DNA from: Casp-actino8 sp044358015
GTDB lineage: Bacteria; Actinomycetota; Acidimicrobiia; Acidimicrobiales; Ilumatobacteraceae
Length of the DNA stretch: 64,000 bases
Direction of reading: 5' to 3'
NCBI GenBank assembly: GCA_044358015.1
Contig: JBIKOO010000003.1
Location: 45,156 to 109,155 of the forward strand
Below, one piece after another: positions 1 through 7,943 of this stretch. Each line of letters opens with the position of its first letter. The first letter of the stretch is position 1. The translations under genes and the position numbers were made by a program. The notes under the pieces are model-generated. The model did not search any database, was not told the origin of the DNA, and saw only the letters and a program-made list of their open reading frames with translations.

Positions 1-260
1 TGTTCGCAGTCTTCCGCAGTCGCCCGTCACCGTTCTACGTGATGGACGAAGTTGAAGCTGCCCTCGACGATGTCAACTTGCATCGCTTCTTGGGACTCAT
101 TCATGAGTTCCGCCAAGAAGCTCAGTTACTTATTGTGAGTCACCAAAAGCGCACCATGGAAGCAGGCGACTGCCTATTAGGTGTGAGCATGCAACCAGGT
201 GGCTCGTCAAAAGTTGTGACCGAGAAGGCCTCATCGGTCTCCGGTGGCGGCGCTTCTTAA
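1..260 (+). CDS. smc: Chromosome segregation protein SMC, C-terminal end (5' partial)
   Basis: This is the last 85 codons or so of SMC, the ATPase that organises and segregates the chromosome. The reading frame is open from base 3 and shows the ABC-type Walker B region (PSPFYVMDEVEAALDD), followed by the D-loop (NLHRF), and the LLIVSHQKRTME segment containing the switch histidine. The family normally has a signature motif and long coiled coils upstream, which lie outside the window. The stop is at 258-260 and ftsY begins 15 bases later, the usual actinobacterial smc-ftsY order. The C-terminal tail after the ATPase head is short and Ser/Gly rich. Confidence 0.93.
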   Translation, partial: FAVFRSRPSPFYVMDEVEAALDDVNLHRFLGLIHEFRQEAQLLIVSHQKRTMEAGDCLLGVSMQPGGSSKVVTEKASSVSGGGAS

Positions 261-275
261 TTACAAGGAACCTGT

Positions 276-1382
276 ATGAATACGCAAACTCTCTTGTTGA
301 TCCTGTTGGTTGTTGCCGTGGTCTTCGGGCTTGGCGTGGTGGTGCTGAATCGTCGCTCAAGCGGCGGGGCGGGGGTCAAGCCCGTCATTTCAGAGCCAGT
401 TGTTGATGAAACGCCGGTCGTTCAAGCCGAAGTTGTTCAAGCCGAAGTAGTTGAAACGCCAGTAGTTGAAACGCCGGCTCCGCCCAAGAGTCGGTGGGGC
501 AAAACGGCGTTGTCGTTGGCTGGCGTTTTTGGGGGAGTGCGTGCACGAGGTGGCATCACCAGCGAAACGTGGGACGATCTCGAAGAGGCGTTGTTGAAGG
601 CTGACGTTGGAATCGGCGTGACCGACGAACTACTGAACTCTTTGCGCGGCCGTGTGAAGGCCAAAGAAATTACGACTCCGGATGAATTGCTTCTGGCGTT
701 ACAGCGCGAGATGACATCGCGTCTTGAAGGTGCGAATCGTGAATTGAACTTTGCGCAACTTGATGAAGGTCGCATCAACGTGTGGTTGTTCGTCGGTGTA
801 AATGGTGTTGGCAAGACCACCACCATTGGCAAAGTTTCGGCGCAACAGGCGCAACTCGGCCGTTCATTGGTTTTGGCCGCTGGCGACACATTCCGCGCCG
901 CGGCAGCTGAACAGTTGGGCACGTGGGCCGAACGTTCGGGAGCCGAACTAGTGCGCGGCGCCGAAGGTGGAGACCCCAGTTCAGTGATCTTTGATGGTAT
1001 TCAACGAGCTTCCGCTAAGGGTTTTGACCTTGTGCTTGGCGACACGGCTGGTCGTTTGCAGAACAAGTCAAACCTCATGGATGAGCTGCGTAAAGTTCGT
1101 CGTATTGCCGATCGTGATCCGGGCCAGGTCACCGAAGTGTTGCTGGTCATTGACGCAACAACGGGACAAAACGGCCTCTCGCAGGCCCGCGAATTCACCG
1201 ATGCTGCAGGGGTGACCGGCGTTGTACTGACCAAGCTTGACGGATCTGCCAAAGGCGGAATCGTCTTTGCTATCGAAACCGAAATGGGCATTCCTATCAA
1301 GTTGGTCGGTCTGGGTGAAACCATTGGAGACTTGGTGGCTTTCAATCCAGACGAATACGTCTCCGCACTCTTTAACGGGTGA
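276..1382 (+). CDS. ftsY: Signal recognition particle receptor FtsY
   Basis: SRP receptor GTPase that docks ribosome-nascent chain-SRP complexes at the membrane. The 368-aa protein starts with a hydrophobic segment (about residues 5-25), followed by a Val/Glu/Pro-rich linker with imperfect repeats of QAEVV and ETPVV (about 45-70). The NG domain follows, with G1 GVNGVGKTTT near residue 174, DTAGR near 255 and TKLDG near 319. An N-terminal membrane anchor is common in actinobacterial FtsY, whereas the E. coli form has a long acidic region. The ATG is preceded by AAGGAA. It lies directly after smc and upstream of its partner ffh, separated by one lipoprotein gene. Confidence 0.97.
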   Translation: MNTQTLLLILLVVAVVFGLGVVVLNRRSSGGAGVKPVISEPVVDETPVVQAEVVQAEVVETPVVETPAPPKSRWGKTALSLAGVFGGVRARGGITSETWDDLEEALLKADVGIGVTDELLNSLRGRVKAKEITTPDELLLALQREMTSRLEGANRELNFAQLDEGRINVWLFVGVNGVGKTTTIGKVSAQQAQLGRSLVLAAGDTFRAAAAEQLGTWAERSGAELVRGAEGGDPSSVIFDGIQRASAKGFDLVLGDTAGRLQNKSNLMDELRKVRRIADRDPGQVTEVLLVIDATTGQNGLSQAREFTDAAGVTGVVLTKLDGSAKGGIVFAIETEMGIPIKLVGLGETIGDLVAFNPDEYVSALFNG

Positions 1383-1466
1383 CCCGCCAAGAAAAATAGT
1401 GACTTTGTTCCCAAATTTTCTTGATGGGTTGGGAACTAACCCACAATCTGGCATCGTCTCAGTTGT

Positions 1467-2957
1467 ATGAAGAAAATCCTGGTTCCCGCCCTCACCGTTT
1501 TCGCCCTCTTTGCCGTGTCCTCGTGTGGTGACGATCCCGATGCCTCGGGTCCGCCCATCTTGGTTTTGTCCGCCGCTAACGGTGGTGGTTGGTCGGCCAC
1601 AGCTCCAGCAGCATCGGACATGTCTACGACCGAAGGTATGGACGAGAAAATGATGTGGGGCTATCAACAAAACTTCACTGCGGCCGTTGATTTGCCAGCA
1701 CTCGATAGCGATGCGCCCTCATACACCTTGGCTGCAGGTGATGTTTCGACAGATTCACTGAATGTGCTGAAGGCGGCATTCGAAGTCACTGAAGATTTCG
1801 TAGCCCAAGATGCTTCACAGGGTGGCGGCTACTTGGCAGGTAACTACGACGGAACAACGGCAACGTTGTACGTCGGCTCTGACGCGACGCGTTATTGGAG
1901 TTACTCGCCAGCTTGGGATCAGTCATCGATCTCGTCACGGCCTTGCATCATGGAAGATGCCGTCGCAACTACTGACAGTCTCTCGACTGATGACGTTCCC
2001 ACGACTGATGTAGCAAGTGAAATTTGCGCCGAGCCGGTTGCTCCCGAAAATGTGCCGACCAAGGCCGAAGCCGAAGCGCTCTTTGCAACAACTGTGAGTG
2101 CACTAGGAGTGAATGTCAACGATCTCATCCTCGACTCGTATGCCGATGAGTGGGGTGCGAACGTCAACGGTTACCTGAAGATTGACGGCGTACGTAGCCC
2201 GCTGTCATGGAGTGTCGGTTATGGCGCTGAAGCTTCAATCACCTGGGCCAGCGGAGTTTTTGCTGATGTTCAAGATGGAGCTTCTTACCCTCGCATTGGA
2301 ACTGCAGCAGCAATTGAGCGCTTGAATAGTCAGCAGGCCGGAAATTGGGGCGGACCCATGGCTCGTAGTGGTGTCGCATACGACACTGCTGTTGCGTCTG
2401 GCGTTGAAGCAGCCGTCACGACCGAACCCGCAACATCTGATGTCACGGCAGAAACGTATCCGGTCACTGATGCACCGGCACCAGAAATTCAAGAAGTTTC
2501 GATTATCGGTGTTGAAGAAGAACTTGTGACGCTCTACGGAGCCGATGGTTCGATCTACCTCGTGCCTGGCTATACGTTCATTGCTGCTGAAGACGAATAC
2601 GGTTACGCCGGCCGTTACACCGTTTCTGCCTTGCCTGATGAGTACATGCAAGTGACTGACGCGGTTGATGCCGTGCCTGCTACCGAGGTCCCTGTTCCTG
2701 ATACCGCTGTTGCTCTGCCGAGCGTTGACCCAGCCGTTGACCCAACCGTCGCCCCCGACATGTCAGTCGCTCAAGATGTGGATGACTTGCTGGGCATGTC
2801 TGAAGCCGAGGCCACTAAGGCGGCCGAGGCCAAAGGTTTGACGGTTCGAGTTGGTAGTCGTGATGGTGAAGATTTCGCCCTCACGATGGACTACCGCACC
2901 GATCGCGTGACGTTGACAGTGGTTGCTGGCATAGTCACCGCTGTCACGCCTGGCTGA
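1467..2957 (+). CDS. Secreted lipoprotein with a C-terminal I78 inhibitor-like domain
   Basis: A predicted lipoprotein of 496 aa. The N-terminus MKKILVPALTVFALFAVSSC is a signal peptide with a lipobox ending in Cys20. The middle is low-complexity and rich in Ala, Asp, Thr and Val with many TDV/TDA repeats, and I recognise no domain there. The last 60 residues (LLGMSEAEATKAAEAKGL, then RDGEDFALTMDYRTDRVTL) resemble the potato-inhibitor-like I78 family. That fold is inferred from this pattern only. The gene sits between ftsY and ffh, an uncommon guest in the SRP block, and ends 43 bases before ffh. Its function is unknown. An envelope role, possibly inhibiting a protease, is speculative. Confidence 0.8.
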   Translation: MKKILVPALTVFALFAVSSCGDDPDASGPPILVLSAANGGGWSATAPAASDMSTTEGMDEKMMWGYQQNFTAAVDLPALDSDAPSYTLAAGDVSTDSLNVLKAAFEVTEDFVAQDASQGGGYLAGNYDGTTATLYVGSDATRYWSYSPAWDQSSISSRPCIMEDAVATTDSLSTDDVPTTDVASEICAEPVAPENVPTKAEAEALFATTVSALGVNVNDLILDSYADEWGANVNGYLKIDGVRSPLSWSVGYGAEASITWASGVFADVQDGASYPRIGTAAAIERLNSQQAGNWGGPMARSGVAYDTAVASGVEAAVTTEPATSDVTAETYPVTDAPAPEIQEVSIIGVEEELVTLYGADGSIYLVPGYTFIAAEDEYGYAGRYTVSALPDEYMQVTDAVDAVPATEVPVPDTAVALPSVDPAVDPTVAPDMSVAQDVDDLLGMSEAEATKAAEAKGLTVRVGSRDGEDFALTMDYRTDRVTLTVVAGIVTAVTPG

Positions 2958-3000
2958 CATCGTCACCGCCCGAAAGTAGGGCGGTAGCCTCAGGATTGCT

Positions 3001-4437
3001 ATGTTCGACAACCTCTCTAATCGTTTCGACGGAATCTTCAAACGAATTCGCGGCAAGGGTCGTCTGACCGAAGCCGATGTCGATGAAGTTCTCAAAGAAA
3101 TTCGCACCGCACTTTTAGAAGCTGACGTCAACGTCAGCGTGGTTCGTAACGTCGTTGCACGAATTCGTGAAGGTGCCATCGGCATTGAGTCGTCGAAGGC
3201 GCTTGATCCGAGTCAGCAAGTCATCAAACTGGTTAACCAAGAACTCACCAACATTCTTGGTGGCGAAACCCTCAAGATCACCTACGCCAGTCGTCCGCCC
3301 ACCGTGGTGTTGATGGCTGGTTTGCAGGGTTCAGGAAAAACCACCAACTCGGCCAAGTTGGCGAAGTGGTTCAAGTCGCAAGGTCGTCATCCACTTCTTG
3401 TCGGTGCCGACTTGCAACGTCCTGCTGCTGTTGAACAGTTGCGCACACTCGGTCGACAAATTGATGTTCCGGTGTTCAGCGATCCAAGTGATCCGGTCAC
3501 CACCGCAGTTCGCGGACTCGCCGAAGCGCGACGACTGGGCAAAGATGTTTTGATTGTTGACACTGCCGGTCGTTTGTCAATCGACGACGAAATGATGGCG
3601 CAGATTCGCCAGATCTCTGATCAGATCACGCCGAACTACACGTTCTTAGTGATTGATGCGATGACTGGTCAAGATGCCGTCAATGTCGCTGAAGCATTTC
3701 ATAACACCTTGCAAATCGACGGCGTCATCTTGTCAAAGCTCGATGGTGATGCGCGCGGTGGTGCGGCGCTGTCGGTTAAGGAAGTCATTGGTCGCCCCAT
3801 TGCCTTCGCAAGTACTGGCGAAAAACTCGACGCGTTCGAACAGTTCCATCCCGATCGTATGGCCGGACGAATTTTGGGAATGGGCGACATGCTCACCCTG
3901 ATCGAACAGGCCGAACAAGCTTTCGAAAAAGACGCAGCCGAGGAAGCAGCGACCAAGTTGCTCGATGGCGAATTCACGCTCGACGACTTCTTAGAACAAA
4001 TGCAGTCGCTCAAGAAGATGGGACCGCTTGGCGGGTTGATGGGCATGATGCCCGGCATGCCCAAAGAGTTGAAGAATGCCAAGATCGGCGACGATGAACT
4101 GAAGCCAGTCGAGGCGATTATTCGCTCGATGACCAAAGAGGAGCGTCGCAAGCCCGAGATCATCAACGGCAGTCGCCGCCAACGCATCGCGACTGGCAGT
4201 GGCCGCTCAATCGCCGAGGTGAACCGGCTGGTTAAGCAGTTTGGCGAGATGCAAAAGATGATGAAGCGCATGGGTGGAATGACCACTGGCAAAAAGGGTA
4301 AGCGCAAGATGTCATCGATGGCGGGCCTCGGTGGCCTTGGGGCAGCTGGCTTGCCTGGTCAAGGTGGCGGCTTTAGCGAGGGCCTTGGGGGCGGAGCTCC
4401 TGGTGGCGGATTCCCCGGTTTCCCCCCATCACGCTAA
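3001..4437 (+). CDS. ffh: Signal recognition particle protein Ffh (SRP54)
   Basis: GTPase subunit of the signal recognition particle, which binds signal peptides and SRP RNA in the cytosol. The four-helix N domain comes first. G1 GLQGSGKTTNSAKLA lies near residue 106, DTAGR near 187 and SKLDG near 245. The methionine-rich M domain follows (about 300-430), containing GGLMGMMPGMPKELKNAK and the RNA-binding segment GSRRQRIATGSG. The 478-aa length is normal, with a Gly/Pro-rich tail of about 45 residues at the end. TAGCCT, a possible -10, lies 10-15 bases before the ATG, and AGGATT could be the ribosome binding site. It is followed by rpsP. Confidence 0.98.
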   Translation: MFDNLSNRFDGIFKRIRGKGRLTEADVDEVLKEIRTALLEADVNVSVVRNVVARIREGAIGIESSKALDPSQQVIKLVNQELTNILGGETLKITYASRPPTVVLMAGLQGSGKTTNSAKLAKWFKSQGRHPLLVGADLQRPAAVEQLRTLGRQIDVPVFSDPSDPVTTAVRGLAEARRLGKDVLIVDTAGRLSIDDEMMAQIRQISDQITPNYTFLVIDAMTGQDAVNVAEAFHNTLQIDGVILSKLDGDARGGAALSVKEVIGRPIAFASTGEKLDAFEQFHPDRMAGRILGMGDMLTLIEQAEQAFEKDAAEEAATKLLDGEFTLDDFLEQMQSLKKMGPLGGLMGMMPGMPKELKNAKIGDDELKPVEAIIRSMTKEERRKPEIINGSRRQRIATGSGRSIAEVNRLVKQFGEMQKMMKRMGGMTTGKKGKRKMSSMAGLGGLGAAGLPGQGGGFSEGLGGGAPGGGFPGFPPSR

Positions 4438-4548
4438 GTGCGACCAGCCAAGACTTGCCTGGTGGCGTTGGGGAAGGGATGCTTTCGGGTTAGCCTTCGG
4501 TGTCTGCCTGGACTGGTTCTAGGCGCTTGAATCAGGAGTTATCGCCGA

Positions 4549-4818
4549 ATGTCAGTCAAGTTACGCCTTACACGTGTCGGAAAGACCAAGCAGCCTCATT
4601 ACCGCGTGATCGCGAGCGACAGCCGCGCCGCCCGTGATGGTTCATTCCTCGAAATCTTGGGTCAGTACAACCCACGCACCGAGCCTTCGGTCATCAATCT
4701 CGACAACGACAAGGCTGTTGCCTGGTTGATGAAGGGCGCACAGCCCACCGAGCGCGTCAAGAAGATTCTTGAAATCTCGGGCGCATGGGCACAGTTCACT
4801 GCTGCTCGCGCTAAGTGA
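4549..4818 (+). CDS. rpsP: 30S ribosomal protein S16
   Basis: Small-subunit ribosomal protein of 89 aa, needed for 30S assembly. The start MSVKLRLTRVGKTKQPHYRV and the RDGSFLEILGQYNPR segment are diagnostic of S16. An AGGAG motif lies 10 bases before the ATG. The order ffh-rpsP-khpA-rimM-trmD-rplS is the classic conserved ribosome-maturation operon, so the gene is probably cotranscribed with its downstream neighbours. TTAGCCT in the 110-base gap before the gene could be a -10 element of an internal promoter. Confidence 0.98.
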   Translation: MSVKLRLTRVGKTKQPHYRVIASDSRAARDGSFLEILGQYNPRTEPSVINLDNDKAVAWLMKGAQPTERVKKILEISGAWAQFTAARAK

Positions 4819-4828
4819 TTCAGTTGTC

Positions 4829-5092
4829 ATGACTGATCCCAACGAAATTTCTTCGCCAACAGCAGTTGCTGTTTTGACTCACGTTGTTCGTTCAATTGTT
4901 GACGATCCTGATGCGGTCAATGTTGCCGAAACCGAAGGTCGCAATCGTTTGCGTCTTGAAGTGAAGGTTGGTCCCGGAGACCTCGGTCGTGTGATCGGTC
5001 GTCGTGGTCGTACTGCTCAAAGCATTCGCACACTTGTGCGTGCTGCTGCCGCTAAAGATGGTCGCGAAGTCGACGTCGACTTCGTTGACTGA
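4829..5092 (+). CDS. khpA: KH-domain RNA-binding protein KhpA
   Basis: Small RNA-binding protein of 87 aa from the family found between rpsP and rimM in Gram-positive bacteria. A single type II KH domain occupies most of the protein, with the motif GPGDLGRVIGRRGRTAQSIR (GxxG loop = GRRG). The frame is open further upstream into rpsP. I chose ATG 4829 because it leaves a clean 10-base gap after the rpsP stop and starts at the family's normal N-terminus (MTDPNE). KhpA usually pairs with KhpB/Jag, which is not in this window. Confidence 0.94.
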   Translation: MTDPNEISSPTAVAVLTHVVRSIVDDPDAVNVAETEGRNRLRLEVKVGPGDLGRVIGRRGRTAQSIRTLVRAAAAKDGREVDVDFVD

Positions 5093-5112
5093 TTGTGGTT
5101 CACGGAGTTTCC

Positions 5113-5634
5113 GTGACTGCTGAAAAAACTCCCGAAGGCCTTTTAGAAGTAGGCCGTTTTGGTCGCCCCCACGGTGTGAAGGGGCAGATCTACATCAAGT
5201 TGTCAACCGATCGTTCTGAGCGCGTCCAAATTGGTGCACGCCTGTGGGCGGGCGAGTGGTTTGAAGTGTCGGCACGAACTTCAATGGCAAATACTGGTGC
5301 CGATCGTTGGGTCGTTGGCATCGTCGGTATTGATGATCGCAATGATGTCGAACGACTTGTCAACAAAGTCGTCTGGGCCGAGCCGATTGATGATCCAGGT
5401 GCCGTTTGGGTGCATCAAGTGATCGGCGCAAAGGTTTTGGATACCGACGGCATCGATCGCGGTGTGTGTATCGCTGTTCTGAAGAATCCTGCGAACGATT
5501 TACTTGAACTTGAATCAGGTGCACTTGTCCCGGTGCTGTTCGTTGAATCAGTCGTTCCTGACGACATCGGTGGATTTGTTGTCACCATCGACCCGCCCGA
5601 CGGACTGTTTGAAGTTTTCGAAGACACGAAGTAG
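5113..5634 (+). CDS. rimM: Ribosome maturation factor RimM
   Basis: Factor that binds S19 and helps mature the 3' domain of 16S rRNA. It contains the N-terminal RimM beta barrel (EVGRFGRPHGVKGQIYIKL) and a PRC-barrel domain (about residues 90-165; VWVHQVIGAKVLDTDG, then LVPVLFVESVVPD). GTG 5113 is preferred over GTG 5095 because GGAG lies 5 bases before it; the longer form would add six residues. The trmD ATG follows after 5 bases, which suggests translational coupling. Confidence 0.95.
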   Translation: MTAEKTPEGLLEVGRFGRPHGVKGQIYIKLSTDRSERVQIGARLWAGEWFEVSARTSMANTGADRWVVGIVGIDDRNDVERLVNKVVWAEPIDDPGAVWVHQVIGAKVLDTDGIDRGVCIAVLKNPANDLLELESGALVPVLFVESVVPDDIGGFVVTIDPPDGLFEVFEDTK

Positions 5635-5639
5635 TTCAC

Positions 5640-6389
5640 ATGCGCGTCGATGTTTTCACCATCTTCCCGAGCATCGTGAACAACTTTTGTTCCGAAAGTT
5701 TGTTGGGAAAGTGCCGCGAGTCAGGTCTGCTTGATCTGCGAAGTCACGACCTACGCGAGCACACCAGCGATGTCCATCGCACGGTTGATGACGCCCCCTT
5801 TGGCGGAGGCGCCGGCATGGTGATGCGGGCCGAACCGATCTTCGCCTCAGTTGAGGCAGCGACCCCGCCACGACCGCTGTATTTGATGAGCCCGGGGGGT
5901 CGTCGCTTTGATCAAGCCTTCGCCCACGAACTGGCTGCCACCCATGAGGGTCCCTCCGGTGGATTCAGCTTGCTGTGCGGTCGCTACGAAGGGATTGACC
6001 ATCGGGTTCGAGAACACCTTGTAGATGGTGAAATCAGTATCGGCGATGTGGTCTTGTCGGGTGGCGAAGTAGCCGCTTGCCTCATCATCGAGGCCGTGAC
6101 CCGCCTGTTACCTGGGGCGATGGGTAATGCTCAGAGTCCAATCACCGAAAGTTTTGGAGCGTCCAATCTGCTTGAGGAGCCCCATTTCACCCGTCCAGCC
6201 GAGTTCCGGGGCTGGGAGGTTCCCGATGTTTTAAGGGGCGGCAACCATGCCCAGGTCGAAAGTTGGCGATTGGCTCAGGCCTTACATCGCACCATCAGCC
6301 AGCGACCCGACCTCATCGAGGCCCGGGGAGGACTTTCAAATGATGAGCTCGCCTTGTTGGAGAAGTTCCCTGCTATCCCGTATCCTTGA
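5640..6389 (+). CDS. trmD: tRNA (guanine-37-N1)-methyltransferase
   Basis: SpoU/TrmD-class SAM-dependent enzyme that methylates G37 of tRNAs reading CNN and some other codons, preventing +1 frameshifts. The N-terminus MRVDVFTIFPSIVNNF, the VDDAPFGGGAGMVM loop and the SAM-binding trefoil-knot segments (LLCGRYEGIDHR near residue 113, then IGDVVLSGGE) are all present. Its length of 249 aa is normal. It is located between rimM and rplS as expected. Confidence 0.98.
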   Translation: MRVDVFTIFPSIVNNFCSESLLGKCRESGLLDLRSHDLREHTSDVHRTVDDAPFGGGAGMVMRAEPIFASVEAATPPRPLYLMSPGGRRFDQAFAHELAATHEGPSGGFSLLCGRYEGIDHRVREHLVDGEISIGDVVLSGGEVAACLIIEAVTRLLPGAMGNAQSPITESFGASNLLEEPHFTRPAEFRGWEVPDVLRGGNHAQVESWRLAQALHRTISQRPDLIEARGGLSNDELALLEKFPAIPYP

Positions 6390-6450
6390 CAAGCCGTGAC
6401 TGCGATCTACCCAGGTTGTATGTCCCTGAAAAGTTTTAAGGAAACCCGTC

Positions 6451-6798
6451 ATGAAGACCACCGACATCGTTGACCTACAACACATCCGCTCCGACATTCC
6501 TGTATTCGGTCCCGGAGATGAACTGAAGGTTCATGTGCGCGTTGTTGAAAGTGGCAAAGAGCGTATTCAGATTTTCCAGGGCAACGTCATCGGACGTCAT
6601 GGCTCGGGAATTCAAGAGACCTACACCGTTCGCAAAATCAGCTACGGCGTTGGTGTTGAGCGCACGTTCCCCGTGCACACCCCAACAGTTGCCAAGATCG
6701 AAGTCATGAAGCGTGGCGATGTTCGCCGTGCCAAGTTGTACTACTTGCGTGACCGCACCGGTAAGGCTGCCAAGGTTCGCGAAAAGCGCGATTTCTGA
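6451..6798 (+). CDS. rplS: 50S ribosomal protein L19
   Basis: Large-subunit ribosomal protein at the 30S-50S interface, 115 aa. Recognised from FGPGDELKVHVRVVESGKER, then IQIFQGNVIGRHGSG and the C-terminal RRAKLYYLRDRTGKAAKVRE. AAGGAAA is located about 6-10 bases before the ATG. It ends the ribosome-maturation block. The lepB and rnhB genes that commonly follow in other actinobacteria are missing here, and DUF2469 comes next. Confidence 0.98.
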   Translation: MKTTDIVDLQHIRSDIPVFGPGDELKVHVRVVESGKERIQIFQGNVIGRHGSGIQETYTVRKISYGVGVERTFPVHTPTVAKIEVMKRGDVRRAKLYYLRDRTGKAAKVREKRDF

Positions 6799-6868
6799 TT
6801 TCATTGGGAAACCTTTCCCGTTATCACCATCTCGGTTGTTGCTTACTTCACGACACGAGTGTTGACCA

Positions 6869-7180
6869 TTGAGTACCGACGATCTCGAAGACTTCGAGGC
6901 TGATCGCGAACTCCACCTCGCGCAGGAATATCAAGACGTTGCGGGCATGTTCCGTTACGCCATTGAAACCGAGCGCCGGTTTTACTTGGCCAACAAAGTT
7001 GATGTCAATGTCAAAGGTGACAGCACGCGGCCACTGATCGAAGTGGAATTAACTGACGCATGGGTATGGGACATGTACCGCAAGAGCCGATTCGTTCCGA
7101 AGGTTCGAATTTTCAGTTTCAAAGACGTGAACGTCGAGGAACTCCCGCAAGAAGACTTGACCGATCTCGACAAGGCCTAG
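6869..7180 (+). CDS. DUF2469 family protein
   Basis: Small acidic protein of 103 aa matching the actinobacteria-specific DUF2469 family (STDDLEDFEADRELHLAQEY, DVAGMFRYAIETERRFYLAN). The start is a TTG. The only upstream alternatives do not give the family N-terminus. Its function is not known, but it is almost always found between rplS/rnhB and yraN, as here. No membrane segment or catalytic motif is visible. The 3' half overlaps the only canonical in-frame starts available for yraN. Confidence 0.9.
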   Translation: MSTDDLEDFEADRELHLAQEYQDVAGMFRYAIETERRFYLANKVDVNVKGDSTRPLIEVELTDAWVWDMYRKSRFVPKVRIFSFKDVNVEELPQEDLTDLDKA

Positions 7181-7548
7181 TTGCGCCAACTCAATCAACT
7201 CACAACCAAAGTTTTGGTGCGTGGGGAGAAGAACTCGTTGCCGAGTGGTATCGCGATCATGGCTACCAGATCGTCGCGCGAAACTGGCGTTGTCGGCAAG
7301 GTGAAATTGACATCATTGCCAGTCGCGAATCGGCTTTAGTGATTTGCGAAGTGAAGACGCGAGCGAATGCCGATTTTGGGTCGCCGGCTCTAGCGGTTGA
7401 CGTGAATAAGCAACAACGGTTGCGGCGGTTGGCCGCTCACTGGCTCAGCGAAAATCCGCTGCCCCGGGCAAATATTCGTTTTGATGTGGCTGCGGTAATC
7501 GGACCCAAAGAAACTGTGTTGCTCGAGGTCATCGAGGCCGCCTTTTAA
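7060..7548 (+). CDS. yraN: YraN (UPF0102) endonuclease-like protein
   Basis: Homology to the UPF0102 family begins near base 7207 (FGAWGEELVAEWYRDHGYQI) and includes the PD-(D/E)XK-like core: CRQGEIDII, then VICEVKTRANADFG. These are the conserved E, D, E and K of a Holliday-junction-resolvase-like fold. The role is uncertain. The coordinates use the first canonical in-frame start, ATG 7060. Only it and ATG 7066 exist, and both lie inside DUF2469, so about 45 extra N-terminal residues without family similarity result. The true start may be non-canonical near 7183-7207. The last four bases overlap the end of the convergent zinc-ribbon gene. Confidence 0.85.
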   Translation: MGMGHVPQEPIRSEGSNFQFQRRERRGTPARRLDRSRQGLVAPTQSTHNQSFGAWGEELVAEWYRDHGYQIVARNWRCRQGEIDIIASRESALVICEVKTRANADFGSPALAVDVNKQQRLRRLAAHWLSENPLPRANIRFDVAAVIGPKETVLLEVIEAAF

Positions 7549-7808
7549 CTATGAGTCTTTACTTCACGGTCCCAGCATGCGTAATGCCAGTGTCGACGTA
7601 GATCGGGAGCGTCGTGAGGCACTGCGACGTTGTGCCCCATGCCCGCAGGAATCTCTTGATGACATCCTGGGCAAATATAGGTTTTGAGGGCCTGATAGGG
7701 CTGAATACGGCGTACTTCGACCGCTCCGTACAAACCTGACCAGATGCCGGGTGGTTTCTTGCCCGTTTTGGGGCTCGGCTTCTTGGCTGGTTTTTTACTG
7801 GTAGCCAT
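7545..7808 (-). CDS. Small zinc-ribbon-like protein, actinobacterial conserved
   Basis: Protein of 87 aa with a Lys/Pro-rich N-terminus (SKKPAKKPSPKTGKKPPG) and a CxxC...H/C-type cluster: YICPGCHQEIPAGMGHNVAV, then LRRHWHYACW. The Cys and His spacing suggests a bound zinc. Homologues in actinobacteria are often labelled ATP/GTP-binding protein without experimental support. Convergent with yraN and possibly cotranscribed with the small membrane protein upstream on the same strand. Function is unknown. Confidence 0.8.
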   Translation of the reverse strand: MATSKKPAKKPSPKTGKKPPGIWSGLYGAVEVRRIQPYQALKTYICPGCHQEIPAGMGHNVAVPHDAPDLRRHWHYACWDREVKTHS

Positions 7809-7823
7809 GGGTTGGTCGGTCCG

Positions 7824-7943
7824 TCAGCCGGTGAAGGCCCAGGCCACCAAAGCAACCACTGCGATAGCTGCGGCGACGACAAAGACATAGTCAGCGCGAC
7901 GAGCCCGAAATTTCCGATAAGGGTTGAATCCCATGTCACTCAT
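7824..7943 (-). CDS. Small single-pass membrane protein (39 aa)
   Basis: A short frame encoding a basic N-terminal stretch (NPYRKFRARRAD) followed by one hydrophobic helix (YVFVVAAAIAVVALVAWAFT). A second start at 7934 would give 36 aa. The arrangement of positive residues then a helix predicts an N-in single-span protein. It lies 15 bases upstream of the zinc-ribbon gene on the same strand, so the two may form an operon. The 5' end overlaps the longest possible form of the divergent enoyl-CoA hydratase gene. It is supported by composition and position, not by a recognised family. Confidence 0.6.
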   Translation of the reverse strand: MSDMGFNPYRKFRARRADYVFVVAAAIAVVALVAWAFTG

